Source: Chara braunii
Lineage: Eukaryota > Streptophyta > Charophyceae > Charales > Characeae
Length of the DNA stretch: 64,000 nucleotides
NCBI GenBank assembly: GCA_003427395.1
Contig: BFEA01000022.1
Coordinates: 2,161,876 to 2,225,875 of the forward strand
Direction of reading: 5' to 3'
Shown: positions 54,943 through 64,000 of the stretch, piece after piece
Numbering within the stretch: the stretch's first letter is position 1
How the letters are laid out: each line of letters begins with the position of its first letter
The notes under the pieces: generated by a model
Told to the model about the DNA's origin: nothing
What the model saw: the letters and a program-made list of their open reading frames with translations, nothing else
Database searches by the model: none
Made by a program: the position numbers and the translations under genes

Positions 54943-55860
54943 GTTCTAGGTATGAAGTTTACGGCCGAGGCGGTCTCTATGCAAGGTGTGTTAGCAAGGT
55001 AAGGGGTTAGTCTAGATTAAGTCTTATGTGGTGGTATTATTAGTCTGTGGTGTGAGAGGATACGTTACTATTGAAGGTGGAGAGTATCCAGGTTCGTGCG
55101 TTTTACTCTGGTTGGCAGCGAAATGGTTGAACGTGACGTCCCAAGTGTTGAGTATTCAGATTATAGGAATGGGGGGAGGGGGTATTTAGTGGTGGTGAGT
55201 AGGGTGATTGTTGTTTGTTGTGAAGGGGTATGATGTGATGTGGTTCTGTCGGGATGTTTGGTGATGTGGTCCCGTTAGGGTGCTTAAGAGGGTAGAGGTT
55301 TAGAAGGCGGATTATTGCTTATTGTGTTTGGGGGTGGGGTGAGGAGGTGGGTGAAAGGTGTTATAGGGGTTGTGTTCGGACAACACGTAGATGGGATTGA
55401 TATATGATGTGGTGATATAACGTGCGGGGGGGGAGGGGGGGGGGGGAGGATCGAAGGGTCATGGGGTGTAGTAGAGGGATTTCGAAGGGATTGGCGAGGA
55501 GGTGTATGGGGGGAACGTGGAACAGGCACAATTGGGATTGGGATCGGTGCCCAAAAAGTGAGGTGGGATTATCATATCGAAGGCCTGAGGAGTGGTATTG
55601 GTAGTGAAGGGATACAGTATGCAAGGCGATTGGAAGAAGTGTGTTGGGTGTGGGATGGGGCGTTGTGGGAGTGGTGAAGGGGTTTTGGGGTATGGGGGGG
55701 AGAGATCAGAGATCGGAGAGAAGGAAGAAGAACAGAGGAAGTAAGGAGGGTGGGGACGAGAGAGTTTTCAAGTCTACCGCAAATTTTTGCATTTTACTAA
55801 GATTAGGTATCGAGGGTCAGGTTGTTGTAGCGGCCAACGACAGATGGTAGTGCGATGGCA
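54943..55860 (-). other. LINE 5' region, GT/G-rich
   Basis: Upstream of ORF1 the minus strand is C/CA-rich with a C run (plus strand: a G run at 55,428-55,448). It could be the LINE 5' UTR. The element's 5' end is not visible. Pro/Ser/Thr-rich minus frames (55,284-55,624) are compositional. Confidence 0.4.
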
Positions 55861-55950
55861 TACATGATGGCAATGGTCAGTAGTGAGAAGGATAAATTTG
55901 TTGGTCGGTGTTATCAGTAAGATCGTGGCGGAATGAAGTACCTAGCCACA

Positions 55951-56175
55951 ATATCAGTGATTGTTAAGGCTGATAATATAAACCAAGTGACAATATAGAT
56001 AACACTTCGTATTGTTGATATTAATATATGTAGTAATGGTAATAATAATATCCATAATAATGTTGGTAGTAAGAGTAAAAATAATAAATATAATGATAAT
56101 AATAGCAATAATAAAAAAAATTGTAATAGTAATTTAATAAAATATTGATAATAATAATAGTAAGTAATTAGGCCT
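55951..56175 (+). repeat. A/T-rich AAT/TAA microsatellite
   Basis: Degenerate AAT/ATAATA triplets over some 140 bases. Poly-Leu frame on the other strand is spurious. Confidence 0.8.
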
Positions 56176-56214
56176 CCATAATTGAGATAAAGCGTGTCGT
56201 TCTTGATGAGCAAT

Positions 56215-56880
56215 CCGATCGATGTGTTGGGGTGGGGTTACCAAGGAGTGATGTTACCTCTGCAGGTTGATCCAAGAATGTCTTCGAAATATGCCTGAGT
56301 CGAGTGTCATCCACTGTGAAAGTGTCTTCGCAATGTACTCTTAGTGAGAGTTATCCATCGTTGCGATATCCCGACGTTGCAATCGGAACAGTATCTTCGT
56401 TGTTAGTTCGAGCATTATCTTCGTAGTGTGTTCCAAGCAGTAGTTTCGCCGAGAGTTCTGCGTCTGAGTGAAGTTCTTCAGTTAGTCTTGTCCAACGTGG
56501 TAATCCCTGTTTTACCGTGTGGTAAGGGCTCGGGGATTACTAGTAGAGGACAAGATGTTACTGCGGGTCGATGCCACAAGAACTGAGACTGAAAGCACGG
56601 TATCGGGCTGCCCTTGGAGGATCTCGCCCGATCTCGGTGAGATCGTTGCACTTTTGAGGTGGAGGCAGCGAGTTACACTTACCGACATAGCCTGGCTATG
56701 GCGGGCGGGCAGCAAGGCAGGAAACAACCTAAAAGTTTTCAGGAGTTACCGTACCTGGCCGCGACAGCTACTCCGAGCGGCGCGTTAGCGCTACGAGTAG
56801 CGCCCGAAACCGTCAAACGTGAAATCTCCACAAACAAATCTGACTCGGAGACCAGACTTCAAAATAGTCCCACAGTGAGA
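56215..56880 (+). other. Unassigned region with hairpin and possible exon
   Basis: 56,270-56,500 has loosely repeated TCTTCG / GTTCG phrases. TAATCCC ... GGGATTA at 56,501-56,540 can fold around a TACCGTGTGGTA core. From an ATG at 56,698 a frame reads MAGGQQGRKQPKSFQELPYL and runs on about 50 codons before entering the 361-bp repeat, so it could be a first coding exon. Not recognised; weak support. Confidence 0.3.
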
Positions 56881-56884
56881 GTAA

Positions 56885-57935
56885 GGAATAGAAGGTTTGA
56901 GAGGCTTCATACAGAGACGGGAAAGTCCAGAACGGGCCGGTTCTTTTTAACCTAGTACTCAAACAAAGAGGCAGGAAGGTTCTAGTATCCGCATTGGACC
57001 AGGATTCAGACATAGCCGAGAAAGTCCAAAAGGGGTGGGTTCTTTTTCAACCCAGTACCCAATCAAAGTTCCCAGTATCCCTATATCATCAGACCATAAA
57101 TTTGTCAAAGGCAGGAAGCAACTAGTACCCCTATAATATATTTCTACCAAGAGTTATTCTAGTACCCCCATTCGAATTTTGCCGGTGGGCCATGCGGATG
57201 TCCGTTTCACGTCCACCCCCGCTGTTTCACGTCCAACCCCGCTGAGGAATAGAAGGTTCGAGAGGCTTCAGACAGAGACGGGAAAGTCCAGAACGGGCCG
57301 GNTCTTTTTAACCNAGTACNCAAACAAAGAGGCAGGAAGGTTCTAGTATCCGCATTGGACCAGGATTCAGACANAGNCGAGAAAGTCCANAAGGGGNGGG
57401 TTCTTTTTCAACCCAGTACCCAATCAAAGTTCCCANTATCCCTNTATCATCAGACCANAAATTTGTCAAAGGCAGGAAGCAACTAGTACCCCTATAATAT
57501 ATTTTTACCAAGAGTTATTCTAGTACCCCCATTCGAATTCTGCCGGTGGGCCATGCGGATGTCCGTTTCACGTCCACCCCCGCTGTTTCATGTCCAACCC
57601 CGCTGAGGAATAGAAGGTTCGAGAGGCTTCAGACAGAGACGGGAAAGTCCAGAACGGGCCGGTTCTTTTTAACCCAGTACCCAAACAAAGAGGCAGGAAG
57701 GTTCTAGTATCCGCATTGGACCAGGATTCAGACAGAGACGAGAAAGTCCAGAAGGGGCGGGTTCTTTTTCAACCCAGTACCCAATCAAAGTTCCCAGTAT
57801 CCCTATATCATCAGACCAGTAATTTGTCGAAGGCAGGTATATATTTCTACCAAGAGTTATTCTAGTACCCCCCTTCAAATTCTGCCCGTGGGCCATGCGG
57901 ATGTCCGTTTCACGTCCACCCCCGCTGTTTCACGT
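56885..57935 (+). repeat. Tandem triplication of a 361-bp unit
   Basis: Copies start at about 56,885, 57,246 and 57,607 (GGAATAGAAGGTT...). Copy 3 lacks about 40 bases (the ACTAGTACCCCTATAATA part). Each unit contains an internal ~110-bp sub-repeat (GGAAAGTCCAGAACGGGCCG versus AGAAAGTCCAGAAGGGGCGG, both followed by TTCTTTTT...AACCCAGTACCCAA). Copy 2 carries all of the scattered ambiguous bases. A minus-strand frame with GILGTLIGYWVEKEP is preserved in all copies. Confidence 0.9.
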
Positions 57936-58017
57936 CCACCCGGCTGCCTCCTTCGGAGAAGAGGCACTCTTGGGGACCTACCACGTAACTTCGGCCATTT
58001 TTATTATTATTATTTTT

Positions 58018-58225
58018 TTAGGAATTATGGGGTGCCCCGGAGGATTACGCATCATTACAGCGAGTGGAAACGGAAGCTGAAGTTCTTCCAGGCCACGCCC
58101 GACGGCCTGTGGGGTCTGAAAAAGCCCTCCGCGCCAAAACCTACGCTTTTCCGCATGCCTGTGGGGTCCGGGCCTAACCAACTGAGCGAGGCTGCTCGCT
58201 TCCTATTTCAATGTTGTTTCCCTCT
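58018..58225 (+). CDS. Candidate exon of unknown gene, bounded by splice consensus
   Basis: A T-rich tract ending TTTTTTTAG at 58,020 precedes an open block, and the donor GTAAGT follows at 58,226. In frame it reads NYGVPRRITHHYSEWKRK, then FFQATPDGLWGLKKPSAP and GSGPNQLSEAARFLFQCC. Codon-like GC-rich third positions and both splice signals make it the best host-exon candidate in this window. I do not recognise the protein. It may belong with blocks at 58.24-58.49 kb. Confidence 0.4.
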
Positions 58226-58236
58226 GTAAGTGGGGG

Positions 58237-58491
58237 ATGAGGTTTATGCTGGGCAGGCGCGTGGAGCCTTCGTATACAAATTACGAAATTTCGCAGCACA
58301 TCGGTTCCTGTGCACCTTCACTGCGCTTCAGTGGTTGCCCTTGGACTGCCAATTTGCACGCGAACAGCGCGAGTGCGCCTTACGTTGTGGTTTCTTTCGC
58401 CATAGCCGTCCAGCGGGCACGAATGGAGGGTTTTTCGTCAACAACGGGCTTACGAGACAATGCGAATCGGAGATGGGGCGCCGTGAGAGTA
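58237..58491 (+). CDS. Candidate second exon or ORF, unknown
   Basis: An open block immediately right of the previous donor. The 58,237 frame (NYEISQHIGSCAPSLRFSGC; VVVSFAIAVQRARMEGFSST) ends at AGAGTAAGT, another donor consensus (about 58,490). A second overlapping frame (58,230-58,643) is also open, so the true frame is unclear. Confidence 0.25.
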
Positions 58492-58734
58492 AGTTGATCT
58501 CTCGCTTTCAAGGTCTCCTGCCCAAGCCCGCTGTTTTTTCTTCTCCTTCTCACCCTTTCAGAGACTCTCGCCTATGCTCGCGAGCACACGTTCTCAGACG
58601 ACCATACACATTCGCTGAGGTATTTGTGTGGACGCATTACTGACAAGGCTTTGCACGGCCAAAATTCAAAATCGGCCAGCCGCTAGACAGGATAGTCTAT
58701 TTAAAGAAGTACTTCCCATGGTTTCTCCTTACGA

Positions 58735-59229
58735 ATGGAAACTCGCACAGCGCTAAGACATCCTTGTGATGCGTTCTGCGTTCTGCGTACGATTTTATGT
58801 TATTTCCTCTGTATGCGCCCTATTCACAGTTCATGGCCCCTTTTTACCTTCTCTACCACTCGCCCTTCCCGGTGCTCTCCCACCACGAGCATAGGGTGTA
58901 CCACACCCCCATTCCTGTTCCCATCTGAGCTCACCCGCTATCCTCCTTTCGACCCTGATACTGGGGCCTTTTGCTTCCCTCGTTCCAACGTTTTTCGTTC
59001 GAGGGATTCGAATTTTGATCGGGGAAACTACATGGATCATGGAAGGGTTACGGGGTCGATTTTGATCGGGCACACTACATCGCCTCTGATGACCCGCAAG
59101 GTGAAGTATTGGGCCTATCATAGGGATGGAGGGAAGGGCGAGGGTCAAGGTGGGATGTTGGTGGATCAGGGCAAGTCGGGAGGGGGGGGGGGGGGGAGAG
59201 AGGGGGGAAAGAAGAGACTGGAGAAGTAG
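58735..59229 (+). CDS. Unknown ORF, 164 aa
   Basis: The most protein-like part is residues 60-140: SELTRYPPFDPDTGAFCFPR, then SRDSNFDRGNYMDHGRVTGS and MTRKVKYWAYHRDGGKGEGQ. The C-terminus is a Gly run from a G homopolymer (59,180-59,195). No family recognised. The N-terminal third may not be coding. Confidence 0.3.
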   Translation: METRTALRHPCDAFCVLRTILCYFLCMRPIHSSWPLFTFSTTRPSRCSPTTSIGCTTPPFLFPSELTRYPPFDPDTGAFCFPRSNVFRSRDSNFDRGNYMDHGRVTGSILIGHTTSPLMTRKVKYWAYHRDGGKGEGQGGMLVDQGKSGGGGGGREGGKKRLEK

Positions 59230-61200
59230 GCAGGGAAAGATTTGGGACTTTGTTAGTCAATGACACGGAAGAAGGCCATGGGATAGATAGACTGGATGCG
59301 GGAATTCCCAGTTGAAAATTACCACAAAGTGAGAGACCTTAGGAGTTTGGCGGATTAGTGTGACTCCTTTCTGCTGTCCGATCCAAAGGCAGATCCTTAT
59401 ACGGATGTACGATCAGTGTGATTGTTGCCCTCCCGTCTTCGTTCCTCTACTTTCGCTGATATTTTCTTGCTCCTCTGGCGCTCCATGACCGTAGTGAAGC
59501 GGATCGATGATGACAGAGATGGGCGAGTTACGCAGAGGGTTCCCTCGGCACAGTGCGCTTACACACCGGGTCCGCGCTCCGAGAAGCGTGAAGGATGTAT
59601 ACCGTCCAAATTGTATCTGTCCAGAGTTTTCCTTTTATTATGAGTAATCCTTTCCGTCTTTGAAAATTGATTAAAAAAGTTTTTTTGTCAGTTTCTCTTT
59701 TGTGCGCTACAAGCGCATCGCTTTACTATGTTGTCATTCGGTGCGCTTTGTGGGAATAAGTATTTCACGAGTTTGGGCTTCTCGGCGATTTCGGCGAATC
59801 CCTTTGTGCGGTTCCCCTCTTCTTATGCTCCGTGCTTCGCCGATTTTCTTCCTTCTGCTTTTTTCCCTTCTCTGTTCTCTTTTCCTTTTCCCTCCCCCCC
59901 TTCGGCTCCCCTTGCTTGTTTCCGATCTTACTCGGGTAGTTACGATGCGAAGGAAACCCTTCGAGAACCTGAAGTTGGTTTGACAACGCGAAAATTTGCG
60001 CTCTCGCACTTGGCTCAGTGTATGGGCAGGGCTTGAGGGAGAGGACTTAGGGACGGAGACTCTGGCAAGCGAACTATACCTCTACATCGCCTTATCCGCT
60101 CCCGCCTTCCCCTGGATGGTCCTGTGAGTAGTGGTCGTAGGTGCTCCTCTGAAGTAAATTTGAAAAGTCGCGTCCGTCGCCGGTTTGCACGGATGTGTTT
60201 GCGTGGACCATTACCTGATGATGTACAGCGTCAGGGCCGACCTCTTCCCCTCTTACAAGAGATCTGCGATTCGCCGGTGAGAATGGCGGAAAACACGTTT
60301 TTCGGGTTGGCACGGTGTGGAAGGCACTGGCGGCTCGAGCGGGCGGTAATGCGTCGTCGTCGGACTGGCGCCAAGGGAATGCTAACGTTTCTCACATGGC
60401 GTTTGACGTCGAATGGACGTCGTTTTGCGAAAAGTGCGGCGTGCGCCACCACTCACTTTGGGGTCCTGTGGCGCACTAGTGTTCTGCATTGGCGACGGAG
60501 AGGTTATGTATGAAGAACGGAGAATGTCTACGATGCCGTCACTTGTGCATGACAGCCTGTACAGCACGCGGCTGTAGGCTAGCGATTTGAACGAATGATT
60601 GCCCGTGCCGGCAAATTTACCACTTGGGCGGTGTCCCCGCAACACAGCTGGAAATGAAAAAGAAGAATGGAAAGCAATGGCCGACACTTGCTTCTGAACA
60701 CGACTAGCGAAGATGAAGACAGTTACATCACTTGTGTGCCCTGAACCCAGCTCGCCCACTTTCCTCCACGCACTTTTCGACCGGTTGTAGATCTCAATCC
60801 AAGAATCGGATGCTTACCACACGCCCGTTTACCATTCAGACTTTCCACCACTGAGTCTGTAGATCTCAATCCAAGAATCAGACAAGAATGAATACCACAT
60901 ATAAGAGTTAAAGCTAGACTTCCTCCTACTATAGTCAAACAATTTACTGGTGCATATTGAAAATGGTATAGCAAACTTAAAATAGGAAAACTCAACAGAA
61001 TAGCCATGATTTTTACTTCTTATGAAAAAGGAAGAGAGAAACGACAGATGGAGCGAAAATATGTGTCCTGAACTCGTCTTCCCAGCGGACGTGTGTTTGC
61101 TTCCACTTTGCGACCGCAATTCATGAAGGGGTAATGGATCGGAACGGGGACATCGGATGGCGGAGGCCGATGTTTGGTGCCATCCATCCTGGACCATCCA
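59230..61200 (+). other. Unassigned region with possible exon fragments
   Basis: Several GC-rich blocks end at donor-like GTGAGT/GTGAGA (for example at about 60,120 after LYIALSAPAFPWMV, and about 60,277). Pyrimidine stretches lie at 59,840-59,920. No recognisable domain on either strand, including the minus frames 60,829-61,458. It may be a decayed or novel multi-exon gene. Confidence 0.25.
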
Positions 61201-61305
61201 TGGTATGGTTGTCCTTTGTTCTTCGCGAAACTTACGTACATAAGCATCTCGCTCAGATTTGGAGATGCAGAAAAAAGTCCGACCAGAATCCGCCTGATTG
61301 TGCGG

Positions 61306-61435
61306 ATGCCCATGTACATGATGATACGCACCTGCACGTGAGGATGCCCAGGTACATGATGGTATGCACCTGCACGTTATGATGCCCAGGTACATGATAT
61401 GCGCCCGCACGTGAGGATGCCCAGCTGCATTCTTA
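61306..61435 (+). repeat. ~38-bp tandem repeat x 3.3
   Basis: GATGCCCAGGTACATGATGG plus TACGCACCTGCACGTGAG recurs at about 39, 39 and 36 bp. Confidence 0.85.
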
Positions 61436-61703
61436 CCGGATAAGTTCTGTCCTCTCAAACGTGACTGGATTATTTCTGTCCTTAACCTTTTTCCATTTTC
61501 ATGCTGTCCTGTGTTTTGTTCCGCTGGTCACGTTAGTTAGGGGTTTATCCTTGTTTTTGTTTTGGCTTTGTTAAGGGCTGCATCTATCGCTCAAATGGAC
61601 ATGTTTATCACTACCCTCTGCCCCCACTGGCGCTTGCCTAATTAAGGAGACTGCTTTATCTGCTACCGTGCCGTTCCGGAGGCTCCTCTATCGCTGTAGC
61701 ATG

Positions 61704-61718
61704 AAACCCTAAACCCTA
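61704..61718 (+). promoter_or_regulatory. Telo-box-like AAACCCTAAACCCTA
   Basis: Two units of CCCTAAA, the plant-type telomere motif, which as a short interstitial telo-box also occurs in plant promoters. No longer array follows. Confidence 0.55.
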
Positions 61719-62049
61719 CACCACCTTTTCCATAGCGTTTGATACGCATCCAATTATGTGTAACTGTGACATGATGAAGTCCATTACTCAAACCTATGGA
61801 TGCTGCCCTGCAGCAGAAATAGTACAGTATCGCATTCTCCTCCCTTCCTATCTTTACTTGCTGGCCAGGTTTATGCACCTACTTCTCGGCGATCTTCCAA
61901 TCTGTCCATCTACAATCGGTATTTCAGCTTCTCCCAGTCTGGAATGATCTTTTTTTCACTTGAAGCTCTAAAACTCCTACTGCTCATTCCAACTAGCCCT
62001 TTTGAGATAATTTTCATTCCGAAAACGGTGTTCCTCTTCCTCTGCCTCA

Positions 62050-62093
62050 CCCCCCCCCAACCCCACCCCACCCCACGCCACCCCACCCCAAAG
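62050..62093 (+). repeat. (CCCCA)n simple repeat
   Basis: C run then ACCCC units, about 40 bases. Confidence 0.85.
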
Positions 62094-62925
62094 AAACTGA
62101 GAAAAACGAAAACTGAGCCTTTGGAGACCGACCATTCACTTTTGGGAGAGTGAGAATTAGAAGGAATACACTTTGAGAGCGAGAGGGGGTGAAGTTAAAA
62201 TCAGATGTAGTTGGTGCATGAAGAGAGCTGTTTCTGTTTCTTCATCCATACGCTATCCTGAATCTTTGGCAATACTGTCCGACCAGGAAGGGTGACTGGG
62301 CTACTACACTAGACCCGAATAAACCATGCTCTATTTCCCTCTCCTCAGATAGTGTGAAAAGACACCCACAGAACTGGAATGGCATCAGCCGTTGGTTAAC
62401 GCCGAGACCAACTTCTGCTGACATGCAATATCTGTTATTGGATCTTGTGTGCCCGTGCATGCCGGCATGTTTGTGCGTGTTTTGTCATGTTCGCTATACA
62501 TAACTCCACAGAAAAAAGCATAAATATCTGGCGAAAACTAAGAGCTACTAGAATTTCTCCTGTTCTCTGTATCAATCAATATGAAGTAAAATTTGTTCTG
62601 AACTTAGCACACTGATTCAGAATAGTAAAATGCCAAACAGATCGAATTCACCCATTCTGATTTTTCTTGCTTCTTTGTCCCGACTTCATGGACTATAACG
62701 CCAGAAATCTAAGATGGATTTCTTACAAGTTGGTTATGGACTTTAGATGGTTGCACTTCGCATGGCACACACAAGCACGTGCATAATATGAATGATCAAG
62801 AGTCGTTTGACTGCACGATTTAAGAGGGGGAAGTCAACGAGTGTAAGGGTGAAGGGGGGCAACGAAAGAGGGACGGAAGGGGAGGGGCTTCAAGTGTGGG
62901 CGGGAAGGAGCACAGAGAGCGGATG
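62094..62925. other. Unassigned, no gene seen
   Basis: Mixed-composition DNA with only short frames. I see nothing I can support. Confidence 0.5.
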
Positions 62926-62990
62926 CGTGTTTGTGTGTTTGGGGGGGCGGGTTGGTGTGTGTGTGTGCGCGCGCGCGTGCGTGTTTGCTA
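62926..62990 (+). repeat. GT/GC-rich simple repeat
   Basis: (GT)n then (GC)n alternating purine-pyrimidine run, potential Z-DNA former. Confidence 0.8.
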
Positions 62991-62994
62991 GCTC

Positions 62995-63925
62995 TGAAGC
63001 TCACTGATGCGTGACGTAGCTCATCGATACATCTTGTTTAGTCCAGAGATTTGAGACGGTATTGATTCCGGAACGGCGGGCGTAGTGGCACTGGCCATGC
63101 GTGTGCCTCTTTAGTCTTCTTGGAGCAGGGAGTAAGCCTTTACATAATGCCTTATACTTTTTCAGTGAGGATGAACGCACAAGTAACCACCTGACATTAG
63201 TTTTCTTCTTAGCTGTGCTCTGTCTAGTTTTTGAGTTTTGGATCACCGAGGTTGACCTTCCTAGTAAACCCTGTGTGCCGTAGCAGTAGCCAATGCATGA
63301 ATGCGACCTTTGTGCTAGGGCTTGAGCGGAAATGTGAGATTTGTCCTGCGTGGAAGGCAGATGTACTTCCCCTGCATTTCTTTGGGAAACCTCTTGCTGA
63401 ATGCGTTGGCACACCGTTCTTCCATTTCTTGTCCTGCTGGGCCCAAAAGGTGACCCACTCTGCTGCCTAGGGCAATGTTGAATTGCTGTGCTTGCAGCGT
63501 ATGTCTCTTTTGAGGTGGAGAAACGACTTGAGGAACCTATACTATACACCTACTTCCATTTGGAGATAGTGCCTAGATCGGTTCAGCCTGCTCATGGGCT
63601 GGAATTGTTCCTTGGCCCCATGATCTAGCAGTGACCTGGTAACTCTGTCCGGGCCCCATAGAGCACCCCTGGTTTCGGAACAGTTTGGGAGGTAGTACCT
63701 ACGAGGCTATGACCCGTCCTCTGTGTAAGTCAACGCCAGGCACCAATTTGATGCGAACTCTCTCCTTGATTGTGGTGATCTTGCGAAGTATTACCATCTA
63801 TGTTTGCAAAGTGAAGGTTCATTGCAGTGGCCACAAGAACATCCAGCCAAATGCTGCTTATGGTAAAAAAAAAGGACTTCAGAAAGGAACAGCGGATGGG
63901 GAGAGGAGAAAGAGAGGATGGAAGT
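62995..63925. other. Unassigned; overlapping long frames on both strands
   Basis: A 182-codon frame on minus (63,549-63,001) overlaps plus frames of 60 and 79 codons. None shows a motif I recognise, and the minus frame is Ser/Arg/Gln-rich without clear domains. I cannot decide on a coding strand. Confidence 0.3.

Positions 63926-63926
<1 letters not shown>

Positions 63927-64000
<74 letters not shown>
63927..64000 (+). repeat. (GT)n microsatellite at window end
   Basis: At least 36 perfect GT units, continuing past the edge. Confidence 0.95.

Noticed and set aside
63001-63549. 182-aa minus-strand protein as a real gene
   Set aside because: No start context, domain or splice support, and the opposite strand is equally open.

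Overview
This is a gene-poor, repeat-dominated stretch of a large eukaryotic nuclear genome. There are no bacterial-style operons and no intact host gene that I recognise. Three assembly gaps each lie against A/T homopolymers, there are long dinucleotide and trinucleotide runs, and three retroelement systems are nested together. The Gypsy pol variant (YIDDL RT box, IN ending in a GPYRIV-type module), tRNA-Asp-like primer sites and a short CCCTAAA motif point to a plant-lineage genome. From memory the protein style resembles retroelements of the charophyte alga Chara; no search was run, so this is inference.

Layout. 1-2.3 kb: microsatellite-rich DNA with several short exon-like blocks that end at consensus splice donors. 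2.3-5.77 kb: a decayed minus-strand retroelement-like coiled-coil ORF and its flank. 5.77-33.16 kb: one very large LTR element (element 1). Its 5' LTR runs 5,768-14,405 (about 8.6 kb), and its 3' LTR starts at 25,842 directly after a polypurine tract and is cut off at about 33,155. Each LTR carries three consecutive arrays with periods of 91-92 bp. The internal region has lost recognisable gag and RT. It holds three diverged tandem copies of an unrecognised two-part protein module, half an integrase core with its C-terminal module, and three short-period arrays before the polypurine tract.

33.16-51.1 kb: a second Gypsy element (element 2). It has a 5'-truncated 5' LTR with a roughly 1.5 kb insertion carrying two unknown ORFs, then PBS, gag, protease, RT, RNase H and integrase, and a 3' LTR starting at 50,101. 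A complete solo LTR of the same family (39,132-44,419, minus orientation, 5,288 bp) sits inside pol between protease and RT, flanked by a 4-bp CCGG duplication. 51.1-55.3 kb: a minus-strand LINE (ORF1 with zinc knuckle, AP endonuclease, start of RT) that is cut off on its 3' side. 55.3-64 kb: A/T microsatellite, a triplicated 361-bp repeat, one candidate exon bounded by consensus splice sites, other unknown ORFs, and a terminal (GT)n run.

All recognised coding units are interrupted by stops or frameshifts or lack a catalytic residue, so this is mostly a fossil record. The most unusual items are the 8.6-kb LTR with three same-period arrays, the triplicated unknown module inside element 1, and the ORF pair carried inside an LTR of element 2.
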